DNA from: Fischerella sp.
GTDB lineage: Bacteria > Cyanobacteriota > Cyanobacteriia > Cyanobacteriales > Nostocaceae
Length of the DNA stretch: 13,554 nucleotides
Direction: 5' to 3'
Assembly: GCA_026419705.1 (NCBI GenBank)
Contig: JANZYY010000073.1
Coordinates: 1-13,554, forward strand
Part shown: positions 1-7,267 of the stretch, one piece after another
Layout of the letters: each line of letters opens with the position of its first letter
Position numbering within the stretch: position 1 is the first letter of the stretch
Made by a program: the position numbers and the translations under genes
The notes under the pieces: model-generated
The model's input: the letters and a program-made list of their open reading frames with translations, nothing else
Told to the model about the DNA's origin: nothing
Databases searched by the model: none

Positions 1-1261
1 GGGTTGCGTTGCATACTTCCGTACCCACCTCAGCCGTCACTATAAAGAACCGTTCTCCGCCGTGTCTTCTTCTATGACTGAAGACGCAGCCGTGTTTGGT
101 GGTTTGAATAACATGATTGAAGGCTTGCAAGTTTCTTACCAACTTTACAAGCCCAAGATGATTGCTGTTTGCACCACCTGTATGGCTGAAGTTATCGGTG
201 ATGACTTGGGTGCATTTATCACCAATGCTAAGAATGATGGTTCTGTTCCTCAGGATTTACTAATACCTTTTGCCCACACCCCCAGTTTCGTTGGTTCCCA
301 CATCACCGGCTACGACAACATGATGAAAGGGATTCTGTCTTACCTAAGTGAAGGTAAGAAGAAAAATGCTACCAATGGTAAGCTCAACTTTATCCCTGGC
401 TTCGATACCTACACTGGTAACAACCGTGAATTGAAGCGGATACTCAATCTGATGGGGATTGACCACACCATTTTGGCAGATAACAGCGAATATCTGGATT
501 CTCCCAATACTGGTGAGTTCAATATGTATCCAGGTGGTACTAAGCTGGAAGATGCTGCTGATGCTTGCAACGCAGAAGGTACAGTTGCTCTGCAACGTTA
601 TTCCACACCCAAGACTCGCGAATATATTGAAACCAAGTGGAATCAAAAAACTACGGTTCTGCGTCCTTGGGGTGTCAAGGGAACTGATGAGTTCTTGATG
701 ACATTGTCTGAAATGACCGGTAAGCCCATTCCCAAAGAGTTGGAAGATGAGCGCGGTCGTTTGGTAGACGCAATGACTGACTCCTACGCTTGGATTCATG
801 GCAAAAAGTTTGCAATTTACGGCGACCCAGATTTAATCTACAGCGTCACCAGCTTCTTGCTAGAGTTGGGTGCTGAGCCAGTACACATTCTCTGCAACAA
901 CGGCGACGAGGAATTCAAGGCAGAAATGGAAGCAATCCTCAGCACTAGCCCCTTCGGAAAAGAAGCTACAGTCTGGATTCAAAAAGACCTGTGGCACATG
1001 CGGAGTTTGCTGTTCACCGAGCCTGTAGACTTCTTCGTTGGTAACTCCTACGGCAAGTATCTGTGGCGTGATACCAAGATTCCAATGGTACGGATTGGTT
1101 ATCCTCTGTTTGATCGCCATCACTTACACCGCTATCCTACGATCGGTTACCAAGGTGGACTCAATCTGCTCAACTGGATTGTCAATACTATTCTCGATGA
1201 ATTGGATCGCAACACTAATATTGCTGGTAAGACCGATATTTCCTTCGACTTGATTCGTTAA
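1..1261 (+). CDS. nifK: Nitrogenase MoFe protein beta subunit NifK (5'-truncated by window)
   Basis: NifK pairs with NifD in the alpha2beta2 MoFe protein, where the P-cluster at the subunit interface passes electrons to FeMo-co for N2 reduction. The reading frame is open from base 2 (GCVAYFRTHLSRHY...), so the gene enters from the left. The 419 codons present lack roughly 90 N-terminal residues compared with cyanobacterial NifK of about 510. Two P-cluster cysteine regions are visible: GCVAYF at bases 2-19 (matching beta-Cys95 of Azotobacter) and CTTCMAEVIGDD, whose second Cys (bases 179-181) matches beta-Cys153. The following HTPSFVGSH contains the conserved P-cluster serine. The first P-cluster Cys lies outside the window. 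A GTG at 62 is internal and should not be taken as the start. The C-terminus is intact and ends at TAA. The next genes are the usual nifE and nifN, so nifH and nifD are expected upstream. Confidence 0.98.
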   Translation, partial: GCVAYFRTHLSRHYKEPFSAVSSSMTEDAAVFGGLNNMIEGLQVSYQLYKPKMIAVCTTCMAEVIGDDLGAFITNAKNDGSVPQDLLIPFAHTPSFVGSHITGYDNMMKGILSYLSEGKKKNATNGKLNFIPGFDTYTGNNRELKRILNLMGIDHTILADNSEYLDSPNTGEFNMYPGGTKLEDAADACNAEGTVALQRYSTPKTREYIETKWNQKTTVLRPWGVKGTDEFLMTLSEMTGKPIPKELEDERGRLVDAMTDSYAWIHGKKFAIYGDPDLIYSVTSFLLELGAEPVHILCNNGDEEFKAEMEAILSTSPFGKEATVWIQKDLWHMRSLLFTEPVDFFVGNSYGKYLWRDTKIPMVRIGYPLFDRHHLHRYPTIGYQGGLNLLNWIVNTILDELDRNTNIAGKTDISFDLIR

Positions 1262-1292
1262 GAATCTCATCAACTTGTGGCGTGCCAATAAA

Positions 1293-1470
1293 GGACTAGG
1301 GATTGAGGACTAGGGACTAGGGACTGAGGATTAGTTAGTAGTTAGTAGTTAGTGGTTAGTAGTTAATGGTTCGTTGTCTATTATTTGGTCTTTGCGATTT
1401 GGAACAGTCAATCACCCACGAACAACTAACAATCAAAAATCCCAATTCCCATTTCCCAATCTCAATTCCT
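1293..1470. repeat. STRR heptad block between nifK and the Mo-nitrogenase-associated gene
   Basis: The left arm (1293-1370) is made of degenerate 7-base units, first GGACTAG/GGATTGA types and then TTAGTAG/TTAGTGG types. After a short spacer the right arm (about 1418-1470) carries AACAACTAAC-type and then CCCAATT/CCCATTT-type units, which are the complements in mirrored order. GTTCGT and ACGAAC near the centre can pair. Heptad arrays of this kind are the known short tandemly repeated repetitive sequences (STRR) of heterocystous cyanobacteria. The pairing of the arms into one long imperfect hairpin is my reading of the sequence. Confidence 0.85.
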
Positions 1471-1510
1471 TTTATCTTTTTCCTTGTAAATTATTACCTA
1501 ATTATCGCAT

Positions 1511-1837
1511 ATGTCCTCTGTAAATAACACACATATCCATCCTAATTACCACCCACCTAACTATCAAAAATCTGGCGGATTTGATATTCTACATCCATTA
1601 CGTCAATTCATAGATAGCATCCAGATCAAAAATTATCGCCTTGCCCATCTAATTTGCCAAATTATTCCTTGTTGTTGTCCCTTTGAGCGAAAGGTTACAT
1701 TATTTGGACTTAACATCCATATTCCTGCAATGTGCAAACTCAATCCTTTATATGACAACCTTGTCGGATTGCGTTTTCGTGCATTATCTTACCTCAGCAA
1801 TGAATGTGGAGAAGATGTCACGAAATATATTTGTTAG
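1511..1837 (+). CDS. Small Mo-dependent nitrogenase C-terminal-family protein
   Basis: This 108-residue protein lies between nifK and nifE, where heterocystous cyanobacteria commonly carry such a gene. It resembles the small cyanobacterial family annotated 'Mo-dependent nitrogenase, C-terminal' (Mo-nitro_C). The features I recognise are HPLRQFIDSI (28-37), RLAHLICQIIPCCCPFER (43-60), the HIPAMCKLNPLY segment (70-81) and GLRFRALSYLSNECGEDVTKYI near the C-terminus. It is cysteine-rich (C49, a CCC run at 54-56, C75, C99, C108), which could suit metal binding, but no function is established that I know of. The name is misleading because it is not a nitrogenase subunit. The N-terminal 20 residues are polar, with several His, Asn and Pro. 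The ATG at 1511 has no recognisable Shine-Dalgarno, and no other start precedes the conserved region. Confidence 0.82.
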   Translation: MSSVNNTHIHPNYHPPNYQKSGGFDILHPLRQFIDSIQIKNYRLAHLICQIIPCCCPFERKVTLFGLNIHIPAMCKLNPLYDNLVGLRFRALSYLSNECGEDVTKYIC

Positions 1838-1842
1838 TCGTT

Positions 1843-1970
1843 ACATATTACTCATTATTCATTACTTATTATCGATTAATTATTAGTGAGTGGTTAGTTG
1901 TTAGTGGTTAGTGGTTAGTGGGGAAACAATCAACAAACAACTACTAACTATTAACTACTAGCTACTAGCA
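1843..1970. repeat. STRR heptad block upstream of nifE
   Basis: TCATTAT/TCATTAC-like units (1843-1870) lead into TTAGTGG/TTAGTTG units (1883-1920). After GGGAAACAATC, the complementary arm CAACAAACAACTACTAACTATTAACTAC follows to about 1970. The order is the G/T-rich arm first and the A/C-rich arm second, so the transcript can fold into an imperfect hairpin about 15 bases before the nifE ribosome binding site. Confidence 0.85.
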
Positions 1971-1995
1971 AACTTTATCCAGCGCGAGGAAAGAG

Positions 1996-3429
1996 ATGAT
2001 AATTACCCAAGGCAAAATCAACGAGCTGCTCTCTGAGCCAGGATGCGAACACAATCATCACACGCATGGAGACAAGAAAAATAAAGCTTGCAAACAACAA
2101 GCTCAGCCTGGAGCCGCTCAAGGGGGTTGTGCCTTTGATGGTGCAATGATTGCCTTAGTACCCATTACTGATGCTGCTCACTTGGTTCACGGACCAATAG
2201 CCTGTGCTGGCAATTCCTGGGGTAGTCGCGGTAGTCTTTCCTCTGGGCCTCAGCTTTACAAATTTGGCTTTACCACCGATTTGAGTGAAAATGATGTGAT
2301 TTTCGGCGGAGAAAAAAAGCTCTATAAAGCAATTTTGGAGATTCACAAACGCTACCAACCTGCGGCGGTGTTTGTTTACTCTACCTGCGTTACTGCTCTC
2401 ATCGGTGAGGACATGGATGCAGTCTGCAAAGCTGCTGCTAAAAAAACCGGTATTCCCGTCATTCCTGTAAATTCTCCTGGCTTTGTTGGTAGTAAAAATC
2501 TTGGCAACCGCATCGGTGGTGAAGCTTTACTGGAATACGTAGTCGGTACAGAAGAACCAGAATACACCACACCCTACGACATCAACCTCATCGGTGAATA
2601 CAATATTGCTGGTGAAATGTGGAATGTGCTGCCGTTATTCAAAAAATTAGGCATCCGCGTCTTAGCAAAAATTACAGGCGATGCTCGCTACAAGGAAGTT
2701 TGCAGTGCCCATCGTGCCAAACTCAATGTGATGATTTGCTCCAAAGCCCTGATCAACATGGCGCGGAAAATGGAGGAACGTTACGGCATTCCCTACATTG
2801 AAGAGTCTTTCTATGGTGTGGAAGATATAAATCGATGTTTGCGGAATATTGCGGCGAAATTGGGTGACCCCGCTCTCCAAGAGCGGACAGAAAAGCTGAT
2901 TGCTGAAGAAACTGCCGCTTTAGATGTAAAACTGGCTCCCTATCGCGATCGCCTCAAAGGCAAGCGTGTTGTCCTTTATACTGGTGGTGTGAAAAGCTGG
3001 TCAATTATCTCAGCAGCCAAGGACTTGGGGATGGAAGTTGTCGCTACCAGTACCAAGAAAAGTACCGAGGAAGACAAAGCCCGGATCAAGCAGTTACTTG
3101 GTCAAGACGGCATTACTTTGGAAAAAGGCAATCCTCAAGAAATACTGGGGGTGATTAACGAAACTAACGCAGACATGCTAATTGCTGGTGGTCGTAATCA
3201 ATACACTGCCTTGAAAGCCCGGATTCCTTTTCTCGACATCAACCAGGAACGCCACCACGCTTACGCTGGTTATAGCGGTATGGTAGAAATGGCGCGAGAA
3301 CTGGATGAAGCCCTTTACAGTCCCGTGTGGGAACAAGTTCGCAAACCAGCACCTTGGGAAGACGACCAAGAGAATGTCACCACCTCACCACGTCTTTCCA
3401 TCTCCTTATCTTTAGAGGAGGATGAATAA
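1996..3429 (+). CDS. nifE: FeMo-cofactor scaffold protein NifE
   Basis: NifE forms an alpha2beta2 complex with NifN that receives the NifB cofactor precursor and completes FeMo-co before insertion into the MoFe protein. The 477 residues match the family length. The conserved cysteines are visible: GGCAFDGA (C45), HGPIACAGN (C70) and VYSTC (C131), which correspond to the cluster ligands paralogous to the NifD P-cluster site, plus MICSKALIN (C248), the counterpart of the NifE cysteine linked to cofactor binding. The N-terminus has a Cys/His-rich stretch, CEHNHHTHGDKKNKAC (17-32), which I believe is common in cyanobacterial NifE. The start is supported by GAGGA at 1986-1990, five bases before the ATG. 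The stop TAA shares its last base with the nifN ATG (TAATG), so the two genes are translationally coupled. A HIP1 octamer lies inside the gene at 2945-2952. Confidence 0.98.
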   Translation: MIITQGKINELLSEPGCEHNHHTHGDKKNKACKQQAQPGAAQGGCAFDGAMIALVPITDAAHLVHGPIACAGNSWGSRGSLSSGPQLYKFGFTTDLSENDVIFGGEKKLYKAILEIHKRYQPAAVFVYSTCVTALIGEDMDAVCKAAAKKTGIPVIPVNSPGFVGSKNLGNRIGGEALLEYVVGTEEPEYTTPYDINLIGEYNIAGEMWNVLPLFKKLGIRVLAKITGDARYKEVCSAHRAKLNVMICSKALINMARKMEERYGIPYIEESFYGVEDINRCLRNIAAKLGDPALQERTEKLIAEETAALDVKLAPYRDRLKGKRVVLYTGGVKSWSIISAAKDLGMEVVATSTKKSTEEDKARIKQLLGQDGITLEKGNPQEILGVINETNADMLIAGGRNQYTALKARIPFLDINQERHHAYAGYSGMVEMARELDEALYSPVWEQVRKPAPWEDDQENVTTSPRLSISLSLEEDE

Positions 3430-4754
3430 TGGCAAAGGTTGTCATTCCTAACAAGCCAGTTATTGTCAATCCCCTCAAACAAAGCCAAACTTTGGGTGCA
3501 GCCCTGGCCTTTTTGGGTTTGAAAGGGATGATGCCTTTACTCCACGGTTCCCAAGGTTGTACTGCCTTCGCTAAAGTCATACTAGTGCGGCATTTCCGAG
3601 AGGCGATTCCCCTTTCTACAACCGCAATGACAGAAGTCACTACCATCTTGGGTGGTGAGGAGAACGTCGAACAAGCAATTCTCACCTTGGTACAGAAGTC
3701 CCAGCCAGAAATCATCGGTTTGTGTACTACTGGACTGACGGAAACCAGAGGAGATGATATGGACGGTATTCTCAAGGATTTTCGCCAACGTCACCCAGAA
3801 TTGGATGAGTTGCCAATTATATTAGTCTCCTCACCAGATTTTAAAGGCTCACTGCAAGATGGTTTTGCAGCGGCGGTGGAAAGCATCGTCAAAGAAGTTC
3901 CCCAACCAGGAGAACCGAAAGCGCAACAAGTGACAATTTTGATGAGTTCTGCTTTCACACCGGGGGATGTGCAGCAAATCAAGGAAATTGTCAGTACTTT
4001 TGGGCTGACCCCAATTGTTGTTCCCGATCTTTCCGCTTCTTTGGACGGTCACTTGGATGATTCCTACAGTCCCATCACTGGCGGTGGTACAACTTTAGTG
4101 CAACTCCACAAAGTCGGTAGTTCTGTCTACACTTTGGCGTTGGGGGAAAGTATGCGGGGTGCAGCCAAAATCCTGGAACAAAAATTTGGCACACCTTACG
4201 AAGTGTTTACCGAACTGACTGGGTTAGAAGCGGTAGACAGATTCATGCTATTTTTGGCGAATTTGAGCGGGAATGCAGTTCCGGAGAAATACCGGCGCCA
4301 ACGCCGTCAACTGCAAGATGCAATGTTGGACACTCATTTTTATTTCGGCAGGAAAAAGGTGTCTCTGGCGCTGGAACCGGATTTACTATGGTCAACAGTG
4401 TATTTTCTGCAATCAATGGGTGCAGAAATTCAAGCTGCTGTAACTACGACGCGATCGCCACTTTTGGAAAAACTCCCCATTGATAGTGTCACCATCGGTG
4501 ATTTTGAAGACTTTGAGATCCTTGCTACTGGTTCTGACCTGTTAATTGGCAACTCTCATACAAATGCGATCGCCAAACGCTTGAGAATTCCCCTTTATCG
4601 CCAAGGTATCCCCATTTTTGACCGTTTAGGAAACGGTCAATTTACCAAAGTGGGTTATCGAGGCACAATGGAGCTTCTATTTGATTTGGGCAATCTCTTT
4701 TTGCATGAAGAGGAAGCAAAAGTCAGAGATAGAGATGTTCAAGGTGATTGGTAA
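3429..4754 (+). CDS. nifN: FeMo-cofactor scaffold protein NifN
   Basis: NifN is the beta-like partner of NifE in the FeMo-co assembly scaffold and is paralogous to NifK. At 441 residues it has the usual length. HGSQGCTAFAKV (C44) is the cluster-ligand region matching NifK GCVAYF. CTTGLTETRGDD (99-110) aligns with CTTCMAEVIGDD of NifK, with the second Cys replaced by Gly, as is normal for NifN. The C-terminal GIPIFDRLG and GYRGTMELL are typical of the family. The ribosome binding site GAGGAGG (3415-3421) lies within the 3' end of nifE, seven bases before the overlapping ATG, which argues for coupled synthesis of the two scaffold subunits. HIP1 octamers occur at 4451-4458 and 4566-4573. Confidence 0.97.
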   Translation: MAKVVIPNKPVIVNPLKQSQTLGAALAFLGLKGMMPLLHGSQGCTAFAKVILVRHFREAIPLSTTAMTEVTTILGGEENVEQAILTLVQKSQPEIIGLCTTGLTETRGDDMDGILKDFRQRHPELDELPIILVSSPDFKGSLQDGFAAAVESIVKEVPQPGEPKAQQVTILMSSAFTPGDVQQIKEIVSTFGLTPIVVPDLSASLDGHLDDSYSPITGGGTTLVQLHKVGSSVYTLALGESMRGAAKILEQKFGTPYEVFTELTGLEAVDRFMLFLANLSGNAVPEKYRRQRRQLQDAMLDTHFYFGRKKVSLALEPDLLWSTVYFLQSMGAEIQAAVTTTRSPLLEKLPIDSVTIGDFEDFEILATGSDLLIGNSHTNAIAKRLRIPLYRQGIPIFDRLGNGQFTKVGYRGTMELLFDLGNLFLHEEEAKVRDRDVQGDW

Positions 4755-4763
4755 TAAGAAAGA

Positions 4764-4850
4764 GTTAGTGGTTAGTGGATAGTGGTTAGTGGTAAAAAAT
4801 CAACTACCAACTACTAACTACTAACTACCAACTACCAACTACTAACTACT
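4764..4850. repeat. STRR heptad block between nifN and nifX
   Basis: The left arm carries GTTAGTG/GATAGTG/GTTAGTG units. After GGTAAAAAATC the right arm has CAACTAC/CAACTAC/TAACTAC units running to 4850. The arms are complementary and form a strong imperfect hairpin. The right arm ends only 10 bases before the nifX ATG, leaving no room for a normal leader with a Shine-Dalgarno. Confidence 0.88.
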
Positions 4851-4859
4851 CACAAAAAA

Positions 4860-5270
4860 ATGAAAATAGCCTTCACAACTAGCGACCAAGTTCATATCAA
4901 TGCTCATTTCGGTTGGGCAAAGATGATTGACGTTTATGAAGTTTCCTCAGAGGGTTATCAATTTGTGGAAACTCTCAATTTTGATGGCGACCTCAAACAA
5001 GATGGCAACGAGGACAAAGTTGCTCCTAAACTTGATGCATTGAATGATTGTACGATTGTTTATGTTTCGGCAATTGGTGGAACTGCTGCTGCCAAACTAA
5101 TCAAAAAAGGTGTCACTCCGGTCAAAGCACGTTCAGATCAAGAAAAAATTACTGATGTGCTCAATAAATTAGTTCAAACCCTGAAGGGAAGTGCACCACC
5201 TTGGCTGCGTAAAGCTTTACAACAAAAAAACCTGAACTTTGATGAATTAGAAGAAGAAACCACTGTATGA
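4860..5270 (+). CDS. nifX: Nitrogen fixation protein NifX
   Basis: NifX is a small carrier that binds NifB-co or the NifEN-bound cofactor precursor during FeMo-co synthesis. The 136 residues show the NifX/NifY/NafY/VnfX-type fold. They begin MKIAFTTSDQVHINAHFGWAKM (H12 and H16 sit in the DxVHxNxHFG-like motif) and continue with IVYVSAIGGTAAAKLIKKGV (66-85) and the C-terminal PPWLRKAL (113-120), which is typical of nif-linked NifX. The ATG follows an A-rich stretch with no Shine-Dalgarno, because the STRR block ends just upstream. The stop overlaps the next start by four bases (ATGA), so the DUF269 protein is likely made by coupled translation. Confidence 0.95.
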   Translation: MKIAFTTSDQVHINAHFGWAKMIDVYEVSSEGYQFVETLNFDGDLKQDGNEDKVAPKLDALNDCTIVYVSAIGGTAAAKLIKKGVTPVKARSDQEKITDVLNKLVQTLKGSAPPWLRKALQQKNLNFDELEEETTV

Positions 5271-5743
5271 GTGCAACTAATAGCGTCAACGGAACTGTCC
5301 CTAATGAAGTTGTAACTTCACCTTTTCTGAAAGCGATCGTTCAACAAATTCGGGGTCAAGATAGTTACGGTGTTTACCGGAATTGGTCAGATGAATTAAT
5401 CCTAAAACCGTATGTCGTTAGCAAACAAAAGAAACGTGAAATTTCTGTCGAGGGTGATGTCGATCCCGTCACTGTTGGACGGATTATGGCATTTTACCGG
5501 GCTGTAGCTGCCCGTATTGAACAAGAAACCGGTTTGTTATCTCAGGTTGTAGTTGATTTGAGTCACGAAGGATTTGGCTGGGCACTGGTATTTTCCGGTC
5601 GTCTTTTACTGACAGTAAAAACTTTACGAGATGCTCATCGTTTTGGTTTTGAATCACTAGAAAAATTAGCAGAGGAAGGAGAGAAACTAGTCCGAAAAGG
5701 AATTGAATTAGCTCAGAAATTTCCTGAAGTGGGAAGATTGTAA
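5267..5743 (+). CDS. NifX-associated nitrogen fixation protein (DUF269)
   Basis: This 158-residue protein belongs to the DUF269 family, nearly always found beside nifX in diazotrophs. Its biochemical role is not settled, but it is presumed to act with NifX in FeMo-co assembly. Family landmarks are PFLKAIVQQIRGQDSYG near residues 19-35, the short RNWSDELILKPYVVSKQKK stretch, GDVDPVTVGRIMAFYRAVA and HEGFGWALVFSGRLLL. I see no cysteine, signal peptide or membrane segment. It overlaps nifX by four bases, with only a weak AAGAAG upstream of its ATG, which is consistent with coupled expression. The stop is followed after about 15 bases by a new STRR block. Confidence 0.92.
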   Translation: MSATNSVNGTVPNEVVTSPFLKAIVQQIRGQDSYGVYRNWSDELILKPYVVSKQKKREISVEGDVDPVTVGRIMAFYRAVAARIEQETGLLSQVVVDLSHEGFGWALVFSGRLLLTVKTLRDAHRFGFESLEKLAEEGEKLVRKGIELAQKFPEVGRL

Positions 5744-5758
5744 TTAGTAATTAAAAAT

Positions 5759-5850
5759 GCTTGTTAGTTGTTAGTTTTTAGCTGATTTTAACAACCAACA
5801 AGCAACAAATAACAACCAACAAAAAAATAACAATCAATCAACAACAAATA
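5759..5850. repeat. STRR-like repeat block between the DUF269 and DUF683 genes
   Basis: TTGTTAG/TTGTTAG units form a short left arm (5759-5780). A longer right arm of CAACCAA/CAAGCAA/CAAATAA/CAACCAA units runs to about 5850. The units are more degenerate than in the other blocks, and the right arm grades into a purine-poor A/C-rich leader that ends 11 bases before the next ATG. Confidence 0.75.
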
Positions 5851-5861
5851 AAACATTAACA

Positions 5862-6062
5862 ATGACCATTGAAGAACTAAAAAAGCAGATAAAACGCCTT
5901 AACAGTAAAGCGGGTCAAATGAAAATGGATCTGCACGATCTAGCGGAGGGTTTACCTACAGATTACCAAAAAATTATGGATGTTGCTGCTGCAACTTATG
6001 AAATTTATCGTCAGTTGGAAGAAATGAAACAACAGCTAAAAAAATTGGAGCAAGACAAATGA
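5862..6062 (+). CDS. Small helical nif-cluster protein (DUF683, CCE_0567 family)
   Basis: This protein of 66 residues is predicted to be almost entirely alpha-helical. Residues 1-20 and 45-66 are Lys/Glu/Leu-rich with coiled-coil spacing. They are joined by HDLAEGLPTDYQKIMDVAAATYEIY, the diagnostic stretch of the DUF683 family (CCE_0567 type). Family members are short helical-hairpin proteins conserved in nif clusters, some reported as metal-binding, with no firm role in nitrogen fixation. H25 is the only histidine and there is no cysteine. The ATG lacks a Shine-Dalgarno. The stop overlaps the nifW start by four bases (ATGA), suggesting coupled expression with NifW. Confidence 0.88.
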   Translation: MTIEELKKQIKRLNSKAGQMKMDLHDLAEGLPTDYQKIMDVAAATYEIYRQLEEMKQQLKKLEQDK

Positions 6063-6376
6063 GCCAAGATTGGAACAAATTCCAAAAGCTCACACAAGCA
6101 GAGGAATATTTTGATTTTTTTCAACTACCTTACGAGCAAAAAATCGTAAGTGTAAATCGCTTGCATATTTTGAAGAAATTCTCTCAATATATTCAAGAAA
6201 TTGATGAGAATTATACCGATCTTAGTGTCGAAGATAGATTAAATAAATATTGTGAGGCTTTGAAAAAAGCTTATCAGATTTTCCTCGAATCCACACCTCA
6301 AGAACAAAAGCTGTTTAAAGTATTTAAACAGAAGCCTAAAAATGTAATCACGCTGACAGAAATCACTTCTGATTAG
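6059..6376 (+). CDS. nifW: Nitrogenase-stabilizing/protective protein NifW
   Basis: NifW is a small accessory protein that associates with the MoFe protein, and is linked to its maturation and to protection from oxygen. The 105 residues match the family length. Recognisable features are the aromatic/acidic segment AEEYFDFFQLPYEQKIVSVNRLHILKKF (15-42) and the helical C-terminal region with KAYQIFLESTPQEQKLFKVF. GGAG at 6047-6050 lies eight bases before the ATG, within the end of the DUF683 gene. The stop TAG at 6374-6376 is embedded in the hesA ribosome binding site, so termination and the next initiation are physically linked. Confidence 0.93.
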   Translation: MSQDWNKFQKLTQAEEYFDFFQLPYEQKIVSVNRLHILKKFSQYIQEIDENYTDLSVEDRLNKYCEALKKAYQIFLESTPQEQKLFKVFKQKPKNVITLTEITSD

Positions 6377-6381
6377 GAGGT
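6375..6381 (+). promoter_or_regulatory. Strong Shine-Dalgarno of hesA overlapping the nifW stop
   Basis: AGGAGGT is a near-perfect anti-16S match. It shares bases with the nifW TAG codon and lies five bases before GTG at 6387. It fixes GTG as the hesA start and implies that ribosomes ending nifW are in place to begin hesA. Confidence 0.85.
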
Positions 6382-6386
6382 AAAAA

Positions 6387-7175
6387 GTGATAGACCTGGC
6401 ACCTACCGAATTAGAACGTTACCGTCGCCAAATGATGCTCCCTAATTTTGGCGAGACAGCACAGAAGCGCCTAAAGTCAGCGACAGTTCTAGTAACAGGT
6501 GTGGGAGGGTTAGGCGGTACGGCGGCGCTATACCTAGCGGTAGCAGGTGTTGGGCGGCTAATCCTAGTCCGGGGTGGCGACCTGCGGCTCGATGATATGA
6601 ATCGTCAGATTTTAATGACGCATGATTGGATTGGTCAGCCAAGAGTTTTCAAGGCAAAAAAAACTCTAGAAGCCATTAATCCTGATGTCAAGGTAGAAGC
6701 GATTCATGAATACATTACCCCAGAGAATGTAGACTCTTTGGTGAAATCTGCTGATATGGCACTTGACTGTGCTCATAATTTTACAGAGCGCGATGTGTTA
6801 AATGCAGCTTGTGTACGTTGGCGTAAGCCAATGGTGGAAGCAGCAATGGACGGGATGGAGGCTTACCTGACTACGATTATTCCCGGTGTAACACCTTGTT
6901 TGTCTTGTCTGTTTCCAGAGAAGCCAGATTGGGATAGACATGGGTTTGCAGTGTTAGGTGCTGTATCTGGTACTCTTGCTTGTCTGACAGCACTGGAAGC
7001 AATCAAGCTAATCACTGGGTTTAGTCAACCTCTGTTATCACAACTGTTGACAATGGATTTGACTCGCATGGAATTTGCTAAGCGCCGTTCTTATCGCGAT
7101 CGCTGTTGTCCAGTCTGCGGTAACAATGCACCCTGGAGATACTTGCAATCCAAATCTACAGTCATTAGTCATTAG
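6387..7175 (+). CDS. hesA: HesA, ThiF/MoeB-like adenylyltransferase of the nif cluster
   Basis: HesA belongs to the E1-like ThiF/MoeB/UBA superfamily, which adenylates the C-terminus of small sulfur-carrier proteins. Its nif-specific substrate is not established, and a part in cofactor or molybdenum-sulfur chemistry is assumed from context. The 262 residues contain the nucleotide-binding GVGGLGG (38-44), the conserved DDMNRQIL (R73), an acidic LDCAHNFTERDVLN region (D127) and two CxxC zinc pairs (C171/C174 and C241/C244), as in MoeB. The start is GTG at 6387, set by an AGGAGGT five bases upstream. The last residues (about STVISH) and the stop are encoded by TCATTAG-type heptads, so an STRR block has supplied the C-terminal tail. 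A HIP1 octamer lies at 7096-7103. Confidence 0.95.
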   Translation: MIDLAPTELERYRRQMMLPNFGETAQKRLKSATVLVTGVGGLGGTAALYLAVAGVGRLILVRGGDLRLDDMNRQILMTHDWIGQPRVFKAKKTLEAINPDVKVEAIHEYITPENVDSLVKSADMALDCAHNFTERDVLNAACVRWRKPMVEAAMDGMEAYLTTIIPGVTPCLSCLFPEKPDWDRHGFAVLGAVSGTLACLTALEAIKLITGFSQPLLSQLLTMDLTRMEFAKRRSYRDRCCPVCGNNAPWRYLQSKSTVISH

Positions 7176-7245
7176 TCAATTGTTGTTTGTTGTTTGTTCT
7201 TTGTTGTTTGGAACAACCAACCACCAACTACCAACAAACAACAAA
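7161..7245. repeat. STRR-like repeat block spanning the hesA 3' end and the hesA-hesB gap
   Basis: GTCATTAGTCATTAG begins inside hesA. TTGTTTG-type units follow to 7210, and then a complementary arm of CAACCAACCACCAACTACCAACAAACAACAAA ends near 7245. Again the G/T arm precedes the A/C arm, giving an imperfect hairpin 13 bases before the hesB Shine-Dalgarno. Confidence 0.82.
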
Positions 7246-7257
7246 TTTTTAAAAGTC

Positions 7258-7264
7258 AGGAGGT
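7258..7264 (+). promoter_or_regulatory. Shine-Dalgarno of hesB
   Basis: AGGAGGT lies just before two adjacent possible starts, TTG at 7265 and ATG at 7268. The spacing to TTG is zero and to ATG is three bases, so ATG is the likelier start, although the spacing is short. Confidence 0.75.
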
Positions 7265-7267
7265 TTG

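Noticed and set aside
62..64. GTG at 62 as the nifK start
   Set aside because: The frame is open to base 2 and encodes conserved NifK sequence (GCVAYFRTH) upstream, so the GTG is internal.
1..1261. Excision element (such as the Anabaena nifD or fdxN elements) in the cluster
   Set aside because: All nif genes in view are uninterrupted and no recombinase gene is present; the usual insertion sites lie outside the window.
3377..3775. 132-codon minus-strand frame across the nifE/nifN junction
   Set aside because: Antisense shadow of two firmly identified genes.
4764..4850. CRISPR array
   Set aside because: The units are contiguous 7-base heptads without spacers and form an inverted pair; this is STRR, not CRISPR.
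7265..7267. TTG at 7265 as the hesB start
   Set aside because: It touches the Shine-Dalgarno with no spacer; the adjacent ATG at 7268 is better placed.
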